Below, piece after piece: positions 8,781-17,169 of a stretch of 64,000 nt of DNA; position 1 is the stretch's first letter, and the number at the start of each line of letters is the position of its first letter. Source of the DNA: CAWDMN01 sp963803155 (GTDB lineage Bacteria > Acidobacteriota > Terriglobia > Versatilivoradales > Versatilivoraceae); NCBI GenBank assembly GCA_963803155.1, contig CAWDMN010000097.1, positions 37,376-101,375 on the forward strand, read 5' to 3'. The translations under genes were made by a program, and so were the position numbers. The notes under the pieces were generated by a model that was not told where the DNA came from, searched no databases, and saw only the letters and a program-made list of their open reading frames with translations.

Positions 8781-10829
8781 ATGCAGCCAACGAACAATCT
8801 ATGTGTTATTCGGTTTGGCGTATTTGAGGTCAACATAAAGACGGGTGAACTGCGCAAGCAGGGCGCTCGGATCAAGCTGCAGGAACAGCCTTTCCAGGTT
8901 TTGGCGCTGCTGCTGGAAAAGCCTGGGGAAATTATCACCCGCGAAGAGATGCAGCATCGACTCTGGCCCGAGGATACCTTCGTCGATTTCGATCACAGCC
9001 TGAACAAAGCCATCAACAAGATTCGCGATGCGCTGTGCGATTCGGCTGATAATCCGAGGTTCATCGAAACCCTGGCCCGCCGGGGCTATCGCTTCATCGC
9101 CCCGGTGGAGGGGACCACACATTCACTAGTTCATTCGGAGGTTCATGGCGGATCTGATGCGGCCAAGGGGGACATCGAGTCCGGCCAAGCTGCTGCCATG
9201 AAGGCAACTGCTGGGTCGCCAAGGCAACCCGTGTGGAAACTTTTGCTGGAGAGGCGGCGGACATTGGCCCTCGGAGCCGCGATCGTGGTGCTGCTGCTTA
9301 CCTCCGCCCTGATCTGGAAGTGGACAGTCGGCTTTCAGAGCAAGTCGCGCGCGCCTGGTACCCCAGGCTCGTTGGCAGGGGAGCAACCATCAATTGTCGT
9401 CCTCCCATTCAACGACATCAGCCCCGGGCACGACAACGAGTATTTGGCGGACGGCCTCACCGAAGAGATCATAGGAAGGATGTCGCAGATTCGGGCCTTG
9501 AAGGTGATCTCACGGACCTCAGCCATGACGTTCAAAGGGACGCGTAAGCCGCTGCGAACTATAGCGCAGGAGGTGAATGTACGTTATGTGCTGGAGGGCA
9601 GCGTCCGCCGGGCGGGCAACAATCTCCGTATCAGCGTACAGCTCATCGATGCCGCGAGCGATACGCACCTGTGGGCAGTCCAATACCCCGGGACCTTGGA
9701 TGATGTATTCGACATGCAGGAGAAAGTCTCGCGCGCAATCGTGGACGGGCTCAAGCTGAAGCTGACCCCGGCTGAAGAGCGGCAAATTGCCCGCCGGCCG
9801 ATCACGAATGTACAGGCTTATGACGCTTACCTGCGAGCGCGCAATGTGATCCTGCAATTTACAGCGGAACCAAAACTTGACGAGGCACTGCAGCTCTTAG
9901 AGCAAAGCCTGAAGCTCAACGGGGATAATGCCCTAATCTATGCAGGCCTTGGTTATGTGTACTACGAGTATGTATACATCGGATTTCGCCAGGAAGATTT
10001 CATCGCGAAAGCAGAGGCTTACGCGGAGAAGGCGCTACGGCTGGACCCGGAGAACGCAGAGGCACTTATGGTGCTGGGGAATATTTGCGCATTTATGCGT
10101 GGGGATCCGCGACAGGGGGTCAGGCATTTCAAGCAGGCCTTGTCGATTGATCCCAACAATTTGGACGTACTCTTTTGGCTCCTTCTCGTCTATCTTGACG
10201 CGGGTTATTCTTCTGCGGAGCCTCCCCTTCTCGACAAAATGATGAAAATTGATCCGTTGAGTCCTGCCGCTTGGAACATTCGGGGATCTTTTCAAATGGC
10301 AGGTGGCCAACACGAATTGGCCTATGAGTCATACCATCGAATCCTCGAGCACAACGATTCACCCTCCGCTCGATTTAATGTGGCGTTATCATTGACTTTT
10401 ATCCGACGTAATGAGGAAGCGCTCACCGTGCTGGGACCGGTCGGGCCCGTGTCGAAAACTGATGTTATCAAACATTGTTGCCATTTAATGCGACTTGCCG
10501 TGCAGGGGAAGAAAACAAAGATACCTGAACTGCTGAGTTCTGAGTTCGTGGCAGCATCTCGTCGGAATCCTATATTTTCCTACTATATGGCGTACTTTTA
10601 TGCAATGGTTGACGAACGGCAGCAGGCGCTCGATTGGCTGGAGAACGCGGTGAATCGAGGCTTCTTCAACTATCCGTTCTTGAGCGAACACGACCCGATC
10701 CTCGCCAATCTCCGCGGCGAGCCGCACTTTCAGAAACTCATGGTCCGGATTAAAAAAGAGTGGAAAGATTTCGAATCTTGGGAAAATTCAAACAACGGAA
10801 AAGCTAATGCCTTCGAACCCGGGAGGTAA
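8781..10829 (+). CDS. Winged-helix, TolB-like and TPR transmembrane regulator
   Basis: A 682-residue CadC-like one-component regulator. Residues 1 to about 110 form an OmpR/PhoB-type winged helix (LQEQPFQVLALLLEKPGEII, DFDHSLNKAINKIRDAL, ETLARRGYRFIAPVEG). A single transmembrane helix lies at about 165-187 (LALGAAIVVLLLTSALIWKW). A TolB/FlgO-like domain occupies about 205-340 (SIVVLPFNDISPG, YLADGLTEEIIGRMS, RYVLEGSVRRAGNNLRISVQ), and at least six TPR units run to the end. DNA binding is cytoplasmic, and the TolB-like/TPR part is predicted to be periplasmic, so a membrane or periplasmic signal is likely. Its targets are unknown. This architecture is abundant in Acidobacteriota. It is followed by an inverted-repeat element and then a TPR kinase. 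Confidence 0.88.
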   Translation: MQPTNNLCVIRFGVFEVNIKTGELRKQGARIKLQEQPFQVLALLLEKPGEIITREEMQHRLWPEDTFVDFDHSLNKAINKIRDALCDSADNPRFIETLARRGYRFIAPVEGTTHSLVHSEVHGGSDAAKGDIESGQAAAMKATAGSPRQPVWKLLLERRRTLALGAAIVVLLLTSALIWKWTVGFQSKSRAPGTPGSLAGEQPSIVVLPFNDISPGHDNEYLADGLTEEIIGRMSQIRALKVISRTSAMTFKGTRKPLRTIAQEVNVRYVLEGSVRRAGNNLRISVQLIDAASDTHLWAVQYPGTLDDVFDMQEKVSRAIVDGLKLKLTPAEERQIARRPITNVQAYDAYLRARNVILQFTAEPKLDEALQLLEQSLKLNGDNALIYAGLGYVYYEYVYIGFRQEDFIAKAEAYAEKALRLDPENAEALMVLGNICAFMRGDPRQGVRHFKQALSIDPNNLDVLFWLLLVYLDAGYSSAEPPLLDKMMKIDPLSPAAWNIRGSFQMAGGQHELAYESYHRILEHNDSPSARFNVALSLTFIRRNEEALTVLGPVGPVSKTDVIKHCCHLMRLAVQGKKTKIPELLSSEFVAASRRNPIFSYYMAYFYAMVDERQQALDWLENAVNRGFFNYPFLSEHDPILANLRGEPHFQKLMVRIKKEWKDFESWENSNNGKANAFEPGR

Positions 10830-10830
10830 A

Positions 10831-11024
10831 AGCTGGTAGCCACGCTGAGTGTGGGCGACCAGCGGGAGCCCGCACGAGGCGTGGGTTTTTGGCGATTCAA
10901 CCTTTTCCTCGCCTGGCCGATTCGATTGGTAATGAGAGGACTGATCTTGACAGGCTGGATTCAAGCCAGGCAACTCGGCAAAAAGCCCACACCTCGCGAA
11001 GAACACTCAGTGTGGCTACCAGCT
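10831..11024. repeat. 194-bp MITE/REP-like inverted-repeat element
   Basis: The left arm starts AGCTGGTAGCCACGCTGAGT and the complement of the right arm starts AGCTGGTAGCCACACTGAGT, one mismatch in 20. Pairing continues discontinuously through CGAGGCGTGGG/CGAGGTGTGGGC, TTTTTGGCGA/TTTTTGCCGA and GCCTGG/GCCTGG toward the centre. The element fills most of the gap between two genes, begins 1-2 nt after the stop codon of the first, and encodes nothing plausible. It could be a non-autonomous transposable element, and the transcript would fold into a long imperfect hairpin. No second copy is present in the window. Confidence 0.65.
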
Positions 11025-11153
11025 CAATTTTTGGCCGATTGGGGAAGATATTTTGCAGAATGGGCTGGTGCTCCAGCTTTTTTGATGCGCTATGTGCTAA
11101 CGCATCTATATCTACTACTGATCACTGACCGCTAACCACTGATCACTAATTTC

Positions 11154-14100
11154 ATGGAACCAGAACGCTGGCAACAGATCGACAAATTGCTGGATGAGGC
11201 CCTAGACCAGGAACCGGGACAACGCAAGATTTTCCTCGAACAGGCCTGCAACGGGGATGCCGAGCTGTGTAAGGAAGTCGAGACCCTGCTGGCGGCTCAC
11301 GATAAGGCGGGGAGCTTTGTGGAAAAACCAGCCCTGGATCTCGTGGCCAAGCAATCGCCCCAGTCGTTGGTCGGGAGAAAGCTCGGCCCTTACGAAATCC
11401 TGTCACTGATCGGACGCGGCGGCATGGGTGAAGTCTACCATGCCCGCGACACTCGGCTCGACCGCATAAATGCCCTGAAGATCCTCCCCATTGAAGTAGC
11501 CTCCGATCCCGACCGGCTGCACCGTTTTGTGCGAGAAGCCAAAGCGGCATCAGCTCTGAATCATCCCAACATCGCCACCATTTACGAAATCGGTGAATCC
11601 GATGGAATCCACTGGATTGCCATGGAATTGGTCGAAGGCCAGACACTGGCCGAACGGATGAAGGATCGTCCGCTGGAAATGGATGAAATCCTGGACATTG
11701 ACATCCAGGCGGCTGAGGCGCTGGAAGAAGCGCACCTCAAGGGGATTACACACCGGGACATCAAGCCGGCCAATATTATGCTGAATAAGCGTAACCAAGT
11801 CAAAGTATTGGACTTTGGGTTGGCGAAGATCACTCCCCGTGAAGAACAAGTGACAAGCACCGCCACCCAGTCAAAACCTGGATTGGTGATGGGAACGTTG
11901 CCGTACATGAGTCCGGAACAAGTTTTGGGGCATGAAACCGACCACCGCACGGACATTTTTAGCTTAGGCGTCGTGCTTTACGAGATGGCAGCAGGACGGT
12001 TGCCATTCCATGGCGCAACCGCCGGGGAGATAGCAGATGATATCCTGCATGTGCAACCGCAAGCCCTGACCAGTTTTAACCCCGAGGTTCCGCCCGAGCT
12101 GGACCGAATCGTGCGCAAGTGTTTGGAGAAAGATCGGGAACACCGCTACCAGTTTGTCCGCGAACTATGGATTGACCTCAACAATCTCAAAAAAGAAAGA
12201 CAGTCGATTAGGCTAAAATGGTTGGAAGAACTTAGCAAACCTAAGGTGAAGGCGTTGCTGTTGGTTTCGCTGCTCCTAGTGGTGGGAGTCGTGTCGTGGC
12301 TTATTAGCCTGATGTTACCGAGCCATGTTGTACTTGGCTTTCAGGCGCGGGATTGGATTTTGATCACCGATTTTGGAAATCAGACGGGTGAGGAGGTTTT
12401 TGATCGATCACTCGAAATGGCCTTAACGGTGGGCATTCAACAGTCCCGTCATGTGAATGTGTTCCCTCGATCGCGCATCAAGGAAGTGCTCAAGCGCATG
12501 CGGCGAAAAGAAGATGACGTGATCGACGAGTCCCTGGGTAGCGAGATTGCCCTGCGAGAGGGGATAAAGGCCTTGCTTGCGTGCAGTGTCAGTCGGATTG
12601 ATGAGAATTACCTGTTGGCAGCCCGGATCGTTGATCCCAAAACCCAGGTAGCCGTGCTGACGGAAACATCCCGAGCGAAAGGGAGAGATCAAGTTCTGAA
12701 TGCCTTAGACGTGCTAAGCAACAAGATTCGTCAAAACTTGGGCGAGTCCTTAAGCAGCATTCGTCATCAGGACATCCCGCTATTCAAAGCGACCACATCT
12801 TCTTTACAAGCCCTCAAAAACTTCACCGAAGCAAAGATACCGAAGGGCATAAATCGTGACGCACAATTCAATCTGCTGCAGGACGCGATCACCTTGGATC
12901 CAGACTTTGCTTTGGCCCATGTGGAGTTAGGCATCCATTATTATTACAGACAGGATTCAGCCAAGAGGGAGGAGCATTTTGCCAAAGCTCTTAGTCTCTT
13001 GGATCGCCTCACGGTAAGAGAACGACTTTGGATCCAGGCCCTTGTCGAAGAGTGGAGAGGTCATCGTGCGGAGGGGATCAGCGGCTACAAGAATTACGTT
13101 ACCCAATATCCTGACGATGCTGTGGGGTGGTTTCGCCTGGGTTATCAATATCTATTATCGAGTCAATATGCCCAGGCTATTGAGGCTTTTACCAAGACGC
13201 TGGAGATTGATCACGCGGAAACAAATGCCTATATTAATATAGCCACCTGTCAAACCGCTATGGGTAGGAGTGAAGAAGCTATTTCTAATTATCAGAAAGC
13301 CTTTGAGATGAATCCAGATTTAATCAGAGGAGATAACATTAATTATGAATACGGCTTCACTTTAGTCCGAATGGGTCAAATCCAGAAAGCAGCCGAGACC
13401 TTTGAGAAAATGTTTTCAGGAGACAATTCGGACAAAGCGCGAGGCCATCGATCTTTGGCTTGGCTCAACATGTACTTGGGCAAATACTCCGCGGCGATCG
13501 ATCATCTGAAAACAGCCATCCTGTTAAATGTGAAAGCAAACCTTAAGCTGAGTGAAATGCGCGATCATCTGTTTCTGGCGAGAGCGTATCGGACAAAGGG
13601 CCTGCTCAATGATTCTCTGTCTGAGCTGACGGCGGCAAGGCGACTTCAAACTGAGATTCATGCAGGACCTTCATGGCTGTTTCTGACGGGACAGATGTAT
13701 GCAAGAGCGAAAAAGAAAGTGGAGGCAACCCAGCTACTCAGTGAAATCTCAGCTCGGGTACATGACCCACTTGCTATGAGAGCCGTAAACGACAGCAATC
13801 GGGAGGATCAAGCTCACTACCATCTGCTGCAGGGAGAGATTCAGCTGGCAAAAGAAAACTATGGGGAGGCTTTCGACTCACTAAAGAAAGCGGATCAGGT
13901 TCTAAAAGACTCAACACTGGAATCTTTGGCATACGGCTATTTGCTCCGTGGAGACTCGGATATGGCGATTGCCAAATACCAGGAGCTGGTAAGCAAAAGT
14001 CTTCCACCAAGAGAGGGTCTGGACGATTGGATTCTGTCGCACTATCAGCTTGGAAAGCTCTATGAACAAAAGGGACAGATAGGAAAAGCTAAGGAGGCTT

Positions 14101-14207
14101 ATGGAAGATTTGTGGAGATTTGGAAAGAGGGGGATCCGGATATACCGGCCTTAAAGGATGCGAAACAAAGACTCACAAAATTGAAGCAAATCCAAGTGGG
14201 CCATTAA
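11154..14207 (+). CDS. Membrane serine/threonine protein kinase with TPR repeats
   Basis: A 1017-residue PknB-type kinase. After a helical N-terminus (ERWQQIDKLLDEALDQEP) the kinase domain runs from about 79 to 350. The glycine loop is IGRGGMGEVYHA at about 85-96, the ATP lysine is K109 (NALKILP), the catalytic loop is HRDIKPAN with D202, and the metal-binding DFG has D220. GTLPYMSPEQ and a DIFSLGVVLYEMAAGRLPF segment follow. A transmembrane helix lies at about 360-385 (ALLLVSLLLVVGVVSWLISL). The extracytoplasmic part has a TolB-like stretch (WILITDFGNQTGEEVFDRSL) and about ten TPRs to the C-terminus. All catalytic residues are present. Its layout mirrors the preceding regulator, with a kinase replacing the DNA-binding domain. 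Confidence 0.92.
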   Translation: MEPERWQQIDKLLDEALDQEPGQRKIFLEQACNGDAELCKEVETLLAAHDKAGSFVEKPALDLVAKQSPQSLVGRKLGPYEILSLIGRGGMGEVYHARDTRLDRINALKILPIEVASDPDRLHRFVREAKAASALNHPNIATIYEIGESDGIHWIAMELVEGQTLAERMKDRPLEMDEILDIDIQAAEALEEAHLKGITHRDIKPANIMLNKRNQVKVLDFGLAKITPREEQVTSTATQSKPGLVMGTLPYMSPEQVLGHETDHRTDIFSLGVVLYEMAAGRLPFHGATAGEIADDILHVQPQALTSFNPEVPPELDRIVRKCLEKDREHRYQFVRELWIDLNNLKKERQSIRLKWLEELSKPKVKALLLVSLLLVVGVVSWLISLMLPSHVVLGFQARDWILITDFGNQTGEEVFDRSLEMALTVGIQQSRHVNVFPRSRIKEVLKRMRRKEDDVIDESLGSEIALREGIKALLACSVSRIDENYLLAARIVDPKTQVAVLTETSRAKGRDQVLNALDVLSNKIRQNLGESLSSIRHQDIPLFKATTSSLQALKNFTEAKIPKGINRDAQFNLLQDAITLDPDFALAHVELGIHYYYRQDSAKREEHFAKALSLLDRLTVRERLWIQALVEEWRGHRAEGISGYKNYVTQYPDDAVGWFRLGYQYLLSSQYAQAIEAFTKTLEIDHAETNAYINIATCQTAMGRSEEAISNYQKAFEMNPDLIRGDNINYEYGFTLVRMGQIQKAAETFEKMFSGDNSDKARGHRSLAWLNMYLGKYSAAIDHLKTAILLNVKANLKLSEMRDHLFLARAYRTKGLLNDSLSELTAARRLQTEIHAGPSWLFLTGQMYARAKKKVEATQLLSEISARVHDPLAMRAVNDSNREDQAHYHLLQGEIQLAKENYGEAFDSLKKADQVLKDSTLESLAYGYLLRGDSDMAIAKYQELVSKSLPPREGLDDWILSHYQLGKLYEQKGQIGKAKEAYGRFVEIWKEGDPDIPALKDAKQRLTKLKQIQVGH

Positions 14208-14273
14208 TTATTCCCACAGTCAGCCGATCAGGTTGAAATCTTTCCGAAGCCTGCCTTCTCCTATCCTCACATT

Positions 14274-14519
14274 TGACGTGCTCCCCAAAAACTGAGCCAA
14301 AAGGAATGTTAGATTTCCCAAACAAGAGGAAGGAATTCCGACATGAAGAAGAAACGGTTCAGTGAAGGGCAGATTATTAAAATTCTTAAAGAGGCCGAGC
14401 AATCGGGGCGAGAGATCCGAGAACTCAGCCGACAGTGCGGCATCACCGAACAGACTTTTTACCGTTCGCATCAGAAATTTGGGGATTTGGGGCGGTGGTG
14501 TGTTCAGGTCAGACCTTAA
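14274..14519 (+). mobile_element. Left end of an IS3-family insertion sequence, truncated
   Basis: TGACGTGCTCCCCAAAAACT at 14274 matches the style of IS3-family left terminal repeats and lies about 69 nt before a transposase OrfA start with its own GAGGAAGGAATTCCGAC leader. Only the first part of orfA survives. No orfB and no right end are present, so the element is a remnant. Confidence 0.7.
14343..14519 (+). pseudogene. Truncated IS3-type transposase OrfA
   Basis: The 58-codon frame reads KKKRFSEGQIIKILKEAEQS, REIRELSRQCGITEQTFYR and HQKFGD, which is the N-terminal helix-turn-helix of IS3-family OrfA (HTH_Tnp_1). Intact OrfA is normally about 85-100 residues and continues with a leucine zipper and a frameshift into OrfB. 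Here homology ends after about residue 50 and the frame closes in unrelated sequence. It is non-functional as a transposase. Confidence 0.78.
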
Positions 14520-14557
14520 TTTTCGCTAATTGTGTTGTTCGCGAGCCGTTATACAAC

Positions 14558-15361
14558 ATGAGCGAATCCAAGACAAAATGTACAGACTGTGGAGCAGACA
14601 TCCTCCAGCGTACAGCCGACATCCATAATGGCCGCTGCGCACCTTGTCATCGCAAGGCGGCGGCGATCCCCCCTGATGGATTTGAGGTACCCCCTGACTT
14701 AGCTGAGCGCCTTGTCGCCTTGAACCTGGATTCCGAGGATTTCCGACAATTAACTTGGCAGAACGGTGCCGACTTCATACATGCATTTATTGGCAAACTT
14801 GAGGAACGCAGGGAACTCTACCGGGAATGGTCACCTCGCTTACGGGCCTTTGCCGACGAGTGTCGCAAAACTCAGCCAAATCCAACATATGACTCACTGA
14901 GCAGCTGCGATCGAGAAAAACAACGAATCTGCGAGGCCATACTCAACAGACCTATGCTAGTAGCCGATATGACGATGGCCCTCTGTTGCATGCCTTTGAT
15001 TGCAATTCCAATTGCGCAGCGCCTTTGGCCAAGAGATGATGACCGAAGGGTAATGTTAACGCCGCGAGAAGAGTCAAGCTGGAATGAAGTTTATTTGCAT
15101 CCCGAAGGCGCTTTTGAATGGCTTGCTCGTTTCTGGTGGAACATTGACGACTCGCCAGAGTGCAAATTGTCACCGAAAAATCCTTGGGATCGACTACTTA
15201 TCTGGTGGGATGAAACCGATCTGCAAGCTGGGGAAAGCCCCTGGCTTGTCACGGTAGGGAGTTATTATGGACCTCTTGCCGGAGCGGGACACCAGGAATT
15301 GTGGTCCTGGGATGGTAAGAAAACCAAGTTCGTCAAGAATATTATTAACTGGAGGAGTTGA
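14558..15361 (+). CDS. Zinc-ribbon hypothetical protein
   Basis: A 267-residue protein I do not recognise. Residues 8 to 33 form a treble-clef-like zinc site (CTDCGADI, then CAPCHRKA). The remainder is acidic, Trp-rich and soluble, with no signal or membrane segment except a weak hydrophobic stretch (MTMALCCMPLIAIPIA). The ATG at 14558 was preferred over an upstream frame start because it opens on the zinc motif. The gene stands alone. GTTATAC occurs at 14548-14554, just before the start, and its exact complement GTATAAC at 15363-15369, one base after the stop. This arrangement resembles an integron gene cassette, but no complete attC hairpin could be drawn. An IS3 remnant lies immediately upstream. 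Confidence 0.6.
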   Translation: MSESKTKCTDCGADILQRTADIHNGRCAPCHRKAAAIPPDGFEVPPDLAERLVALNLDSEDFRQLTWQNGADFIHAFIGKLEERRELYREWSPRLRAFADECRKTQPNPTYDSLSSCDREKQRICEAILNRPMLVADMTMALCCMPLIAIPIAQRLWPRDDDRRVMLTPREESSWNEVYLHPEGAFEWLARFWWNIDDSPECKLSPKNPWDRLLIWWDETDLQAGESPWLVTVGSYYGPLAGAGHQELWSWDGKKTKFVKNIINWRS

Positions 15362-15657
15362 GGTATAACCCTGAGGGGGCGAACTTCCAGGTCGCTTTAA
15401 ACCCTTATTCAAGCAAGCCGCTGAAGTTGATCGAGTTTGCGTTTTGATAGATAACGTTGTTGTAGCCGTCCCGACGACTCATCTTGTTCGTTGAATCTAC
15501 AGAAAAATCTCAAAAGGCCTTTTAATAGCGCCATTCAGCACGTGAAGAACTCAGATCTCAACGATGAGCGGGGGAAAGTGGATGGCGTATTGACGTTCTG
15601 CCAAACTATTTTTAATCAAAGAAATAATGGTAAAAAAAACCTGTTTGTAGCAATAGC
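15362..15657. other. Intergenic scar region
   Basis: No intact gene. The minus strand at about 15507-15405 reads MSRRDGYNNVIYQNANSINF and then GLLE and a stop, which could be the end of a lost protein, but it matches nothing I can name. The rest is AT-rich sequence leading into the comM fragment. Confidence 0.3.
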
Positions 15658-16145
15658 TGAACCCGCAGCCGTGTGGCTTTTTCAATGACCCCACACGGGA
15701 ATGTTCCTGCACTCCAGCCATCATTCAACGATATGTGTCCAAGATATCCGGGCCTTTGTTGGATCGGATTGATATCCATGTCGACGTTCCCGCCGTCAAA
15801 TACGCCGAACTGTCCACTAAGACACCAGGAGAAAGCTCGGAGCTGATTCGCCAGAGAATCGGCAGGACGAGGCGAATTCAACAAGAACGATTCAAAAAGG
15901 AAAAAGTTTTTGCCAACGCGCAAATGACTCCTCGCTTGATTCGGACCCATTGTGAGATTGATAGTGAATCGCAGCGCCACCTGGAACAGGCTATGACAAA
16001 GATGGGGCTTAGTGCCCGCGCTTACGATCGCATCCTAAAAGTCGCCCGTACAATTGCCGATATGGAGGAACAACAGAACATTGCAGACCGGCATATTTCT
16101 GAAGCGATTCAATATCGAAGTCTGGACCGCACTTATTGGGCATGA
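15658..16145 (+). pseudogene. comM: Duplicated 3' fragment of comM
   Basis: This stretch repeats the last 480 bp of the comM gene at 3206-4738, from the PCGFFNDPTRECSCTP loop through the Mg_chelatase_C domain to LDRTYWA and the stop. The interior of roughly 430 bp (about 15690-16115) differs at only a few positions (for example CTGCAGG versus CGGCAGG). The first 30 and last 25 bp are clearly more diverged (AATATCGAAGTCTGGACCGC versus AATACCGGAGTTTAGACCGG). It lacks the ATPase domain and a start of its own, so it cannot encode a working protein. Confidence 0.9.
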
Positions 16146-17169
16146 ACCTTTTCACCGATAACGACAAATTGGCCAGGCCTTGCAGAAGCATAAAAAAATT
16201 CCCATGGCATTGATGAGTTAGCTCCTCAAGTCTATTTAGTTTTCTCGGAAACATCATTATTGGAGGGTGAACCCCCAAAGGGATTCTAAATTTTTATAAA
16301 CCGCTTTTGATCTCTCGGTGAACCCATGACGACAGCACTTCCGATCTCAGATCTCAAACAGAAAATGACCGTGAGGGGCTCACGATTCGTTTTTAAATAA
16401 GGAGAGTTTTCGATCGCGAAGTTAATTATCCATGTTGGCCTCAACTTTTCCATTCAACGCAGGAATTAGAGCTCAAACTAGATCCCGACTCCTCAAAATT
16501 GACGGAACAATTTCCGGATCTGCTGAGTTTCGATGTCGCGCCTAGCGGCCCTATAACTTTGGAATCTTCCAACTTTCCATTTGCCATCCTTTTCCCACTA
16601 AAGAATCCTTTTGGCGATGACAACTTCATTATTAGTGAATGGAATAGCAACACCCACCGAATCGAAAAAGAGGTGACAGTCAGTGTCTTTAGTGGAAGGC
16701 CAAAGCATTACGAGTATTGTTGATCGTGGAAGACCCAAATGGAAACCACATCGCTTCTCTCGGATCTGAATTTTCGCTGCTCCAATTTCGCAATACACCT
16801 AAACGGATTTTTTCAATATGCAGTTCTTATTAACTTTTCATTTACTGAAGCCTATATGTAAATGCTTTTTCCTTTTTTTGGAGCGAACGCATTTAACGAG
16901 GCCATTCTCATTTATGCAGGTTAATGGAAGAAAGGCCAAAATCGCCTCAAAATGAAAGTAATAATTGAAGGATTCCCCTGCCATGATTAACCCATTTAAT
17001 AAGTTAATTTTCTTGTTACGGCTTAGAATATTCCTGTAAGAAAAATGTAAGCAAAATTTGCTAAAATTTCGCTTTATTTTACTTTTAATATTATTCAAAA
17101 TTTGCTATTTACAATCCAGAAGGTTGACCCAATCTCATCTCGATACCTTTTCAAAATCTATCACCTCAA
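16146..17169. other. 1-kb region with no confident gene
   Basis: A plus-strand frame at 16499-16723 (TTG start; TEQFPDLLSFDVAPSGPITL, ending GRPKHYEYC) can be read upstream to about 16402. It looks mildly protein-like but lacks a normal start and ribosome binding site, so it may be a gene remnant. The 16800-17169 part is very AT-rich and presumably includes the promoter of the histidine kinase. Confidence 0.35.

Noticed and set aside
10851..11135. Small open frames inside the 194-bp repeat region
   Set aside because: They lie within an inverted-repeat element and have no protein-like features.
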